Source: SLDF01 sp964537925 (lineage in GTDB: Bacteria; Bacteroidota; Bacteroidia; Chitinophagales; Saprospiraceae). From it: 64,000 nt of DNA. Made by a program: the position numbers and the translations under genes. Below the pieces are notes generated by a model. The model saw only the letters and a list, made by a program, of their open reading frames with translations, was not told the origin of the DNA and searched no databases. Positions 43,319-51,017 of this stretch are shown piece by piece. Every line of letters starts with the position of its first letter. The first letter of the stretch is position 1. The stretch covers positions 36,931-100,930 of the forward strand of contig CAZICV010000008.1 in NCBI GenBank assembly GCA_964537925.1, written 5' to 3'.

Positions 43319-43785
43319 TTCGGTGCCTTTCGAATGTAAGACGTTCTGAGGTCATCGCGAATCTCCATCAGGAGTTCGCCTAGGTGGTTCTTGCCGACGC
43401 CTCGGCAGCGTCCCCAAAAGCGGTCGCCCCAAGTGTTGTTCTCGACGATCCTCTTCGTGCCGGTGTTGAGGAGATGACCAGCGAGACGCGTTCCGGGCCT
43501 GAACTTCCCGCGCAGGCAGGCCTCCATGTGGAGAAGCTTGCGGTCTTCCCAATCGTGCGTGATCCGGATCGCTGCCCCGACTGCCTTGGCCTCTCCGGGA
43601 GTTTTCAGAAGCCGGATCGCGCGCCGCTGTTCGAGATTGTCTGTCTTCCCAGCTTGGTAGGCGTGCTCGACGGTCGGGAAATAGTGACCAGCGAAATAGA
43701 CGCCATGCGGCACCGGCCAAAAGTTCGAGAGGAACCTGTAGGGACCGAAGAAGCCGAAGATGAGGTTGTCGTCTTCGTCGGTCAT
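43315..43785 (-). CDS. NADAR-family protein (YbiA-like)
   Basis: A 156-residue protein that follows the NADAR pattern closely: FGPYRFLSNFWPVPH, FPTVEHAYQAGKT, GEAKAVGAAI, KFRPGTRLAGHLLNTG, GDRFWGRCRGVGKNHLG and LLMEIR. The family acts on ADP-ribose-type N-glycosides; some members remove ADP-ribose from guanine in DNA and neutralise DarT-type toxins. In a phage this suggests counter-defence or NAD-linked metabolism. ATG 43785 is used because it overlaps the polymerase stop (TAATG); a GTG at 43803 is possible. Confidence 0.88.
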   Translation of the reverse strand: MTDEDDNLIFGFFGPYRFLSNFWPVPHGVYFAGHYFPTVEHAYQAGKTDNLEQRRAIRLLKTPGEAKAVGAAIRITHDWEDRKLLHMEACLRGKFRPGTRLAGHLLNTGTKRIVENNTWGDRFWGRCRGVGKNHLGELLMEIRDDLRTSYIRKAPK

Positions 43786-46037
43786 TAGTGTGTAATAGCC
43801 CACGTCTTGCCGTGACTGGCCGAAGCATCCACAGGCAGCTTAAAGCCGAGATAGCGACCAGCTTCCGCCGCCGCATCGATACAAATTTCCTTCACAAGTT
43901 CTTCAAGACCTTCACGACACAGGATTTGGACTTCATCGTGAACCCACGCCGCGAAGGTGTAGTCCTGTCCGTATTCAAGGCCTTCTTCGTCGAGGAACTC
44001 GGTGATAAAGATGAGCCACCAATTGGAAATGGTAGCGCCCATCCCCTGTAGGTCGGTATTAAGGGCTGCGTGCTTCGAGCGCACGAACAGGCGACGCCCG
44101 TCCAAGCCTTCGAGATACTGGCGACGCGCCTGCTTCTGGATATCGCGAATGACACGGTTGAGCGCAGGCAGGTTGCGAAGGAATTTGGCCTTGAGTTCCT
44201 TGCCGATCTTCCGCTGCTTCGCCGGAGACGAGAGCGGCGAAACGATCTTCCCGATCTTCTCATCACCAGCACCATAGAGGAACGCGTATATAAAAGTCTT
44301 AGCTGTGTCCCGCATGTCGAGACCAGCAAGTCTTTGATTTTCTGAGTGAATGTCGCCTTCAAGAAGGACGCGGCCATAGGCACCTTGATCGTAAGCCGCC
44401 ATCCGATGCGCCAGACAGCGAAGCTCGATACCGGCAAGGTCGGCACCAACGAGGACCCAACCCTCGGGAGCATAGAACAGCGACCGGCACTCGTATCCCC
44501 AGCCGCCTTTGAGGCCGAGGATGATGACCTCAACGTCAGCATCATCAGGCAGATCACGCCACGTCAGAGCCTTGACGCCCGCCTTCTCAGCAGCGGCTTC
44601 GAGCGCGTGGGGAGTGATGAAGCCCGGGCCGTTCTTCCACCACGCATTCGGCGTAACAATACCCGAGGTGTTAATCGGTTCGAGAAGCTCTCCGATCCGT
44701 GCCTTCTTCTTACGGACGGCGGGAATCTGCGCGATGTTTGGATAGGAGTGCGTGGCTCTGGTCGTCACCGCGCCGCAGGGGTTAGTGTACGCGCGAATAC
44801 GCCCGTCAGGGCTGACCAGCTTGAGCCAAGCGTTCTTACCGTCCGCCAACTGCCCCATGAGCTTGTTGACGGCCATGAGGTCAGCCAGAACCTCCGCGAC
44901 CGGGAAGCGCTCCGCGATGCGGCGCAGGATCACGTCATTGGCTTTGACGTTCCCCTTCTCGGTGTAGTCTTCCTCTTCCGGGTCCCAACCCATGTCCTGT
45001 AGGCGGTTGGTGATCTGTGGACGCGACCGGGGATTGAACTCCTGCCACTTGATCGGCGTGTACCAGACGCCTTCGTCGTAAGGCGCGTTGCTGGCAATGG
45101 TGAAGCCAAGCTCGTTGTCGGCCTCGACGCACTTGAACTTCCACTTGGGGGAAGTCTTTGCCTTCTGCTCGGGATAGCCCCACCAGCGAGTGTCGTCCTC
45201 TTCCTCAGGCGTGATACCGAACTCAGGGAACTCGCCGCCCGCGACGTTGCGCCCGATGGGTGCGGCGTCCATCATCTTCTTAGGGACGTAGCGACCGGGG
45301 AACTCGATGAAGAGCTTGTCTTCAAGCAGGACGCGTGCGTCGGTCAGATCGTCGCGAAGCTGTTCAGCCCGCTCTACATCGAAGGGGAAGCCTGCCTGCT
45401 CCTGCCGATGCATGAGGTCGGCAAGCATGTGCTGGACAAGCAACGCTTCGTTCGAGGTTTCCCGAAGCTGAAGCATCTCCCACAGCTTGGCGGTGACCTC
45501 CACGTCCTGAACGCAGTAGTCCTCCATGTCCTCGGACCACGCGCCCCAAACATGGAGCCGCATTTCCTCAGAACCCTTGAGGAAGCCCAAGGCGATGCCC
45601 TCAGCCTCCTTGATCTCGGAATAGTCACCCTTCCAGATGCCGATGCGCTGACCCCACGCGTCGAGCTTGTGCGTGCCGATGAGCTTGCCGTCGATCTTGC
45701 CTTGCTCGTAAAGGCGATAGTCCTTCTCTTTCTGATCGGGAAAGCGAAGCCGAGCGTGGACCATCGTGTCTTCGATCTTGGCTTCTGGTTGCCAATCGTA
45801 GAGAAGCTCGAAGACCGGAATATCAAAGGCGATGATGTTGTGACCGATGATCGTGTCGGCCTCGTTGAGAAGCTTCAACGCCTGCGGGATCGTGTCCTCG
45901 CGCTTGTTGCGCCGAAAGCGTCGAACCTGTCCGGTGGCGAGGTCCTTGATGACGATACAGTGAACCCGCGTGACCTGATGCAGCAGGCCATCGGTTTCAC
46001 AGTCGAACACCAATGTGGGCTTAGGCTTGAGGCGCAA
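43785..46037 (-). CDS. Family A DNA polymerase with 3'-5' exonuclease domain
   Basis: The replicative polymerase, 750 residues, T7 type. The exonuclease domain has VFDCETDGLL (Exo I) and NIIAFDIPVFE (Exo II). The polymerase domain has motif A GADLAGIELRCLAHRM, motif B RDTAKTFIYAFLYGAG and motif C HDEVQI (700-705). It starts with TTG at 46037 (AAAGG upstream); a half operator GGTTAGTT overlaps this ribosome-site region. Promoter 46062-46090 drives it with the downstream NADAR and nuclease genes. Confidence 0.95.
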   Translation of the reverse strand: MRLKPKPTLVFDCETDGLLHQVTRVHCIVIKDLATGQVRRFRRNKREDTIPQALKLLNEADTIIGHNIIAFDIPVFELLYDWQPEAKIEDTMVHARLRFPDQKEKDYRLYEQGKIDGKLIGTHKLDAWGQRIGIWKGDYSEIKEAEGIALGFLKGSEEMRLHVWGAWSEDMEDYCVQDVEVTAKLWEMLQLRETSNEALLVQHMLADLMHRQEQAGFPFDVERAEQLRDDLTDARVLLEDKLFIEFPGRYVPKKMMDAAPIGRNVAGGEFPEFGITPEEEDDTRWWGYPEQKAKTSPKWKFKCVEADNELGFTIASNAPYDEGVWYTPIKWQEFNPRSRPQITNRLQDMGWDPEEEDYTEKGNVKANDVILRRIAERFPVAEVLADLMAVNKLMGQLADGKNAWLKLVSPDGRIRAYTNPCGAVTTRATHSYPNIAQIPAVRKKKARIGELLEPINTSGIVTPNAWWKNGPGFITPHALEAAAEKAGVKALTWRDLPDDADVEVIILGLKGGWGYECRSLFYAPEGWVLVGADLAGIELRCLAHRMAAYDQGAYGRVLLEGDIHSENQRLAGLDMRDTAKTFIYAFLYGAGDEKIGKIVSPLSSPAKQRKIGKELKAKFLRNLPALNRVIRDIQKQARRQYLEGLDGRRLFVRSKHAALNTDLQGMGATISNWWLIFITEFLDEEGLEYGQDYTFAAWVHDEVQILCREGLEELVKEICIDAAAEAGRYLGFKLPVDASASHGKTWAITH

Positions 46038-46061
46038 GAAAACTAACCTTTATGAGGCTTG

Positions 46062-46090
46062 GTGGTAGTTTAGCTAACCTTCTAAGTCAA
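46062..46090 (-). promoter_or_regulatory. Promoter with operator, DNA polymerase operon
   Basis: On the minus strand TTGACT (46085-46090), 17 bp, TACCAC (46062-46067, weak). The operator TAGTTTAGCTAAC (46066-46078) overlaps it; a second half site AACTAACC lies at 46041-46048 over the polymerase start. Confidence 0.65.
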
Positions 46091-46824
46091 GCAGAATCCC
46101 CTTCAGCGCGGAGACGCAACAACGCCTTCTCATAAATGTCCGGGTCCGCCTCGATCCCGATGAAGGACCGTCCCTCACGCATGGCAGCAACACCAGTCGT
46201 GCCGCTGCCCATGGTGTTATCGAGCACGAGATCGCCGGGATTGGAGTAGGTTCGGATCAGGTAAGCCATGAGGTCCACCGGCTTCTGCGTCGCGTGGATG
46301 CGCGCCGGATCGTCGTTGTTCACCACCGGGAAATCGAGAACGCTCACCGGATACCGATCAGTCTGTCCACCATAGGAGGAAGCCGCTGCAGCGCCGTAGT
46401 TGTCCGACTGTTTCGTCCGCGTTGCGGCGTTGCCCGGCTTGTGACCCACCGTCTTCTGCGGGTTATAGGTCGGCGGCTTGACGTAGAACACGAGGATGTG
46501 TTCGTGTCCACGCAGCGGCATCCGCTTGGCGTTGAGGAAGCCGCTCGCCTTGTTCTTGCGCCAGATGAGGTCATAGCGGAAGCACTTGGGCGAACTGGCG
46601 ACGAGCATGGACGCGAACGGCTGCGCAGCGGTGAGGACGATAGCGCCGTCCGGCTTGAGCACATTCCAATACGCTTCCCACAAGAACTCAAGCGGGATGA
46701 TCTTGTCCCACTTGTTGCGGGTCGTCCCATAGGGAAGATCAGCCAAGATCAGATCGACCGAGCCTGCTTCCATGGACGCCATGACTTCAAGGCAGTCGCC
46801 AAGGTAGGTTTCGTAGTAGGTCAT
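46087..46824 (-). CDS. DNA methyltransferase, beta-class type
   Basis: A 245-residue S-adenosylmethionine-dependent methyltransferase. The catalytic motif is ILADLPYGTTRNKWD (DPPY-type, Leu in position 2) near the N-terminus, and the AdoMet motif LDNTMGSGTTGVAAM is near the C-terminus, the beta-class order of N6-adenine or N4-cytosine enzymes. HATQKPVDLMAYLIRTYS precedes motif I. There is no matching restriction gene, so it is probably protective. Two dyad operators upstream (46835-46849, 46866-46883) suggest tight control. Confidence 0.9.
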   Translation of the reverse strand: MTYYETYLGDCLEVMASMEAGSVDLILADLPYGTTRNKWDKIIPLEFLWEAYWNVLKPDGAIVLTAAQPFASMLVASSPKCFRYDLIWRKNKASGFLNAKRMPLRGHEHILVFYVKPPTYNPQKTVGHKPGNAATRTKQSDNYGAAAASSYGGQTDRYPVSVLDFPVVNNDDPARIHATQKPVDLMAYLIRTYSNPGDLVLDNTMGSGTTGVAAMREGRSFIGIEADPDIYEKALLRLRAEGDSA

Positions 46825-46834
46825 GGTATCCTAA

Positions 46835-46883
46835 TGACTTATATGTCAGGCGTAATCAGCAATTATGACTGATATGTCAGTCA
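46835..46883 (-). promoter_or_regulatory. Paired dyad operators upstream of the methyltransferase gene
   Basis: TGACTTATATGTCAG (46835-46849) and TGACTGATATGTCAGTCA (46866-46883). The second is a perfect 7-bp inverted repeat (TGACTGA / TCAGTCA) with a 4-base centre. They are 31 bases apart, three helical turns, so a dimeric repressor could bind both on one face. This motif is unrelated to the GTTAG palindrome. Confidence 0.65.
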
Positions 46884-46885
46884 GA

Positions 46886-48496
46886 CTAACCCTCAAGGAC
46901 GAGCGAAGGCTGCGCCACGGAGGGATCGAACCAGCGGCCGTGCATGAGCGTGATGAGCGCCCGCTTCCCATTGGGATAGAGCAGCGCATCTGTGTGCGAC
47001 CACGACGACAGGCCTACGTTGTAACCCATGTCGAGTTCGCCGTTGACGCCGACGCATGTATGTCCATCGGTGATGCTGGGACTATGCGTGTGAGCCGTGA
47101 TCGACTTCGCGCCCATGCGGACAAATGCGTTGGGAGTTCCCTTCGCGCCGTTCGCGCCATAGTGACCATGAATCGCAAGCTCCACGCCCTTGACCATGTA
47201 GGAGGTATCCTCCTTGACGATGGTCAGTTGAGGAAGCTGTCCTCGGAAGTGCTCCTCAATAAGTTCTGCGTAGAGGAAGGGATCGCGCCCGGCCCGCAGC
47301 GCCTTGATGACGAGTAGCTCACACTCAAGCCAGAACTCATAGTTCTCGGGATCGAGCTTGGCTTCCGCCGTCTTCACCCACTTGAGCAGGGCATTGTCGT
47401 GGTTCGATTGGACCAGAACATCGGTGATGTCAGGATCGGACAGCGAGGCGAGGAAGCGTCCGCTGTCGAGGAAGTCTTCCTTGACGTTATCGCGCCCGTG
47501 GAAGTGCGCCTTGAACCGGAAGTGATGGTCCTTGATGTTGTGATGGTTCCGAGCGGAGAAATCCATCAGGTCGTGGAACACCCGCCGCTTCGGACGTAGC
47601 GTGGTCGTGAGCGAGGGGATCGCCTTGTTCACTTCGCCGGTCTCTACGTCATAGCCCCACGAGGTCAGCGCCACGACAGGATCGAGCTTCTCGCGGTGAA
47701 TGTCCCCGTGGACGATTGCTTCCGGCCGATGACCAGTCGAGACCTTGCCGATGCTGACGAAGCGGTCGAGGTCGTAGAAGCTGCCATCGGTCAAGCTGTT
47801 CGCCTGAATGTGGCGACACCAGAAGGCACCGTCCGGAGCGACAGAGACGACGACCGCGCCGATGATGTGGTGGAACTCCGCCTTCACACCCGCCTTCTTG
47901 CGGATGTAGTTGGGCAGCGTCACCGCGCCAGTGGTCATGATCTGCTTGGACAGGGCGTCCTTCATCGTCGCAATGGTGCGAAGCTGGACCTTGGCGTGAG
48001 GGAAGATGCCCCACTTCGAGCCGGTGTAGGTTTCCAGTCCGGAGAGCGGTTGCACAGCGGTGGGCAGCGTGTTCATCTCGGCGCAGAAGGTCAGGTGATC
48101 GCCCAGCGCCACCTTCTCATGCAGCACATAAGGCTCAATCCGCTTGTCGAACCACACGTCATCGGAGCGCACGGTCGGGTCGGTCTCGGTGAACAGACGC
48201 TTCGAGTAAGTGAAGCCGCCAATCAGGATCGTCGCACCGAGGTAGTCGGCGTAGGCTTTGAGGTTACGCCAGAAGTCCTCGTGGATTTCCGTCTTGTCCT
48301 GTGCGGAAGTGATTATGAAATGGGATGTCCGCGCTGGGTCCACCGGGTAGGATACGGTTTCGGGAAGCTGGAAAGAACGAAGGGCTGCTTGTCGTTCTTG
48401 TTCGAGGCGTCCCTGTAGGGTGCTCCGAGGAATACCAAGAGCGCGAGCGGCAGGGCGAACGCCCCCATATTTCTTAACGGCGTCATGAAGTTCCAT
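46886..48496 (-). CDS. T5 A1-like protein: metallophosphoesterase with N-terminal HTH
   Basis: A 536-residue protein. Residues 1-35 form a Fis-like helix-turn-helix (LHDAVKKYGGVRPAARALGI, then PRSTLQGRLEQE). The rest carries calcineurin-type motifs: VHGDIHREKLDP, VQSNHDNALLKW, and later HGHYGANG and TAHTHSP. The whole resembles the A1 protein of phage T5, needed for host DNA degradation and second-step DNA transfer. ATG 48496 is used. It may be a nuclease acting on DNA. Confidence 0.7.
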   Translation of the reverse strand: MELHDAVKKYGGVRPAARALGIPRSTLQGRLEQERQAALRSFQLPETVSYPVDPARTSHFIITSAQDKTEIHEDFWRNLKAYADYLGATILIGGFTYSKRLFTETDPTVRSDDVWFDKRIEPYVLHEKVALGDHLTFCAEMNTLPTAVQPLSGLETYTGSKWGIFPHAKVQLRTIATMKDALSKQIMTTGAVTLPNYIRKKAGVKAEFHHIIGAVVVSVAPDGAFWCRHIQANSLTDGSFYDLDRFVSIGKVSTGHRPEAIVHGDIHREKLDPVVALTSWGYDVETGEVNKAIPSLTTTLRPKRRVFHDLMDFSARNHHNIKDHHFRFKAHFHGRDNVKEDFLDSGRFLASLSDPDITDVLVQSNHDNALLKWVKTAEAKLDPENYEFWLECELLVIKALRAGRDPFLYAELIEEHFRGQLPQLTIVKEDTSYMVKGVELAIHGHYGANGAKGTPNAFVRMGAKSITAHTHSPSITDGHTCVGVNGELDMGYNVGLSSWSHTDALLYPNGKRALITLMHGRWFDPSVAQPSLVLEG

Positions 48497-48497
48497 A

Positions 48498-48842
48498 TCA
48501 ATTATCTTCTTCGCGGAAACTGAACCAAATCGTCTCATCTGGCGTCTGGATGGACGCAGAGGTCTGGTTAAGAGTTGAAATGAGTAGAAGCGTCAGTGCC
48601 TTCGCTTTCTCAACTATTTGTTCGGGTAAGGAAGGAAAGCGTGGGTAGTTGATAAGCCCCACAACGACACCGGACTCCTGTCCATTGGTGTAAATGTATT
48701 CAGTCCTCGTAACGGACACACACAATCCAACTGCATCGCAAAAAGAGCGGCAGACGGTCTCGACAGCTTCGTGCGTATCTGGATCGGACGGCACCGCTAT
48801 GAAAATACTCACCGGATAAGACGGACATTTCTCGATTCTCAT
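48498..48842 (-). CDS. Unknown protein
   Basis: A 114-residue protein with strand-helix character (VSIFIAVPSDPDTHEAVETV; GVVVGLINYPRFPSLPEQIV). ATG 48842 lies just after the PAPS-reductase-like stop and one base from the A1-like start. No family recognised. Confidence 0.55.
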   Translation of the reverse strand: MRIEKCPSYPVSIFIAVPSDPDTHEAVETVCRSFCDAVGLCVSVTRTEYIYTNGQESGVVVGLINYPRFPSLPEQIVEKAKALTLLLISTLNQTSASIQTPDETIWFSFREEDN

Positions 48843-48844
48843 TG

Positions 48845-49591
48845 TTACTCTCCCGTGCAATGAAATCCGCAACCGCCAAAACTGCCTTTTACTTCCGTTG
48901 GCCAATCGTCTGGAATTTCATCGATGAATATTCTTTCATTCTTGATTCTGGTCAGACGAACGCCGTTCTTACCGAAGCGCCGCGACTGTTCCGCCCTGCG
49001 CGCGAATACTTCTGGAAAATACTTACGAATAAGTGCCCAATAGTTCGGACTGGTTGCCTTAACGCAGCCGATACAATTCCCATTGGGCATCCCAATCTCG
49101 TATACCCAAGGGCGGCGAATGCCATGCTGCTTGAGTATCTCGTGTGTGTGTGTCTTTTTCAGACCAAGTTCCACGAGCGGAGCACGCTGGTGAAGGAGCG
49201 GGAAACGCTCCTGCATCCCCGTAAAGCGCTTTGCGTCAGCGCCATCGGCGGCATAACCCCAATGATGAATGTCACTCGGAACCTGAAAGTTCATACGAGG
49301 GACAATCTTCATCGCGCCAGTGCAAGGCGCTCCGTCGATACCGGACAGGAACTTCCGCGCTTCGAATACATCGTCAATCGTCTCGTATTCTTCACTACGG
49401 ATACGGATGATTTCCTTTCCGTACCACTGTTCGAGATCGTCGATGAAACGATGGCTGTCCTGATGAACGCTTGCCCCAAGATCGCAATGAACCGGAATAG
49501 CTTCCGGATCGTCCATGAGAATAATATGTGCCATTACGGCACTATTTACACCGTCCACCCACAATAGGCGGCGTCCTTGCTTGGAAGTCAT
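48845..49591 (-). CDS. PAPS-reductase-like (PP-loop/DndC-type) protein with altered ATP loop
   Basis: A 248-residue protein of the phage phosphoadenosine-phosphosulfate-reductase-like group. The usual SGGxDS loop reads LLWVDGVNSAVMA, so the first Ser-Gly-Gly is changed to Asp-Gly-Val. NGNCIGCVKATSPNYW and the terminal GGCGFHC give four conserved cysteines that may bind an iron-sulfur cluster or zinc. Relatives act in sulfur or tRNA/DNA modification. Function here unproven; it sits between two DNA-modification-type genes. Confidence 0.75.
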   Translation of the reverse strand: MTSKQGRRLLWVDGVNSAVMAHIILMDDPEAIPVHCDLGASVHQDSHRFIDDLEQWYGKEIIRIRSEEYETIDDVFEARKFLSGIDGAPCTGAMKIVPRMNFQVPSDIHHWGYAADGADAKRFTGMQERFPLLHQRAPLVELGLKKTHTHEILKQHGIRRPWVYEIGMPNGNCIGCVKATSPNYWALIRKYFPEVFARRAEQSRRFGKNGVRLTRIKNERIFIDEIPDDWPTEVKGSFGGCGFHCTGE

Positions 49592-49598
49592 TTTGGGC

Positions 49599-50291
49599 CT
49601 ATTGGAAAGTGATGGGCTTGGCGGTCTTCGGGTGCGCATAACGCACCACAGGATCAGACTCGTTTCGCCAGTCGAAGCAATACCACGAGTAATTGTGGCG
49701 CGGGGAGCCAGTTGATCCTTCGATCCATCGGGGCCGTTCGGTGCAGATGATTTTCATCTGATAAGTCGAATGCTGGAACAGATTCATCCGCTTCGAGCCA
49801 CAGTCGAACTCGTTTCGGAGGAACATCGCCACCTTACCCTGCACCGGACGCATCAGTTCGATGGCGTGACGCAGGAAGAGTTCCGCTAGGCTGACGCGCT
49901 TGGACCTGATCCCATAGCTCCGAGCCAGCGGAGCGAGATAGCGCCAGTCGTCCTCGCCTTCCTCAGGCTCGTCCACGACATTGATGGTCAGGTAGGGAGG
50001 GTTCGTTATAATCCCTGTGACGCCCCTTGGAGCCTCGCGCAGGGACAGGAAGTCCACTTCCTCGACGAGATGAACCTTGTCGCCAAACTTCGGGTAGCGG
50101 ATGATGTCAGAGCAACGGACAGCAACGCCCGTGAGTTTCACCACCTCAAACGCAATGTGCCCTTCCCCGCACGCCGGTTCCCACCAGTTCGTGTCGTGTA
50201 GGCTGAAGTGCGAAGCGAGACAGCGGACAAACCCGGTGGGAGTCGGGTAGAATTCGTTCGCGATCCGCTCGTAGTTGACCTGCCCGGACAT
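49599..50291 (-). CDS. N6-adenine DNA methyltransferase
   Basis: A 230-residue methyltransferase. AdoMet motif I WWEPACGEGHIAFEVVK is N-terminal, and the catalytic motif TGIITNPPYLTINV follows (NPPY), the gamma-type order. EFYPTPTGFV is typical of phage enzymes of this type. ATG 50291 has AAGGA seven bases upstream; an ATG at 50324 overlapping the HD gene is possible. Likely protects phage DNA. No restriction partner seen. Confidence 0.88.
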   Translation of the reverse strand: MSGQVNYERIANEFYPTPTGFVRCLASHFSLHDTNWWEPACGEGHIAFEVVKLTGVAVRCSDIIRYPKFGDKVHLVEEVDFLSLREAPRGVTGIITNPPYLTINVVDEPEEGEDDWRYLAPLARSYGIRSKRVSLAELFLRHAIELMRPVQGKVAMFLRNEFDCGSKRMNLFQHSTYQMKIICTERPRWIEGSTGSPRHNYSWYCFDWRNESDPVVRYAHPKTAKPITFQ

Positions 50292-50313
50292 CGCCGGGTC
50301 CTTGCGCGCAGCC

Positions 50314-50946
50314 TCAGACAGCATAGAGCGTCAGGCCAGCAAAGCGGTCGAGGAATTCCCGCTTGGCGCGAACAGGCGTCCACGGCTCGAAGTCCGGCAC
50401 CCAATCGTAGAGGGTCCCGCCCGGATGATCGGCTTCGTTCGAGTAAGGAGCCACCGGCTCGCCAACGAGCGCGTCTCGCTCCAAGAAGATCATGGCGTTG
50501 TCGATGCGGCGGACGCACTCGTAGATAATACCACTGAGAGGCACGCCTAGCGTCGTGAGGATGGTGTCCTTGATCGGTCGCTCCACCTCCGCAAGCTCCG
50601 GCATCTCTTTCTTGAGTGGACGCGGTAGATCGAGGAATGGTCCCTCCCCGGAGTCATGCAGGAGGGCGTAGGCGCTGGGACAAGGCTCAAGGTCCCACCG
50701 CGCGCCGGGAACGAAGAGCGCCTTGTGGTCTCGTGCGATATCGTGGACGATGCAGGAATGCTGCGCGACCGAAAAGAAGACTGGCAGACACGCTGCGGAA
50801 AGGTCGTTGGTGTTGCCGTTCCAGCGGCACTTGAGCGCAAGCTGGTGGGCAATCATCTCGGCCTTCACGTCCTCTGGACGAAAGTTCAGCGGCTCGTAAT
50901 AGGTGCCGTCCGCGATCTGAAGCGCGCCGGGAGATACAGTGTCCAT
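50314..50946 (-). CDS. HD-domain phosphohydrolase (YfbR/5'-nucleotidase-like)
   Basis: A 210-residue protein with the HD pattern: His in FSVAQHSCIV, HD in SAYALLHDSGEGPFLDLPRP. Phage HD proteins of this type are dNMP or dNTP hydrolases that shape the nucleotide pool. GAGG lies upstream of ATG 50946 and promoter 50989-51017 drives it with the methyltransferase, PAPS-like and A1-like genes. Confidence 0.85.
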   Translation of the reverse strand: MDTVSPGALQIADGTYYEPLNFRPEDVKAEMIAHQLALKCRWNGNTNDLSAACLPVFFSVAQHSCIVHDIARDHKALFVPGARWDLEPCPSAYALLHDSGEGPFLDLPRPLKKEMPELAEVERPIKDTILTTLGVPLSGIIYECVRRIDNAMIFLERDALVGEPVAPYSNEADHPGGTLYDWVPDFEPWTPVRAKREFLDRFAGLTLYAV

Positions 50947-50988
50947 GAGAGAACCTCGTGGTAGGCTCAGTGGCCTTGGAGAGCCTTG

Positions 50989-51017
50989 GTGTTATCTAAA
51001 CTAACCTTCCAAGTCAA
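50989..51017 (-). promoter_or_regulatory. Promoter with operator, HD-methyltransferase operon
   Basis: On the minus strand TTGACT (51012-51017), 17 bp, TAACAC (50989-50994). The operator-like GTTAGTTTAGATAAC (complement of 50991-51005) overlaps the -10. Confidence 0.7.

Noticed and set aside
46087..50291. Restriction-modification system
   Set aside because: Two methyltransferases are present but no restriction endonuclease gene with a recognisable motif lies beside either; they look like orphan protective enzymes.
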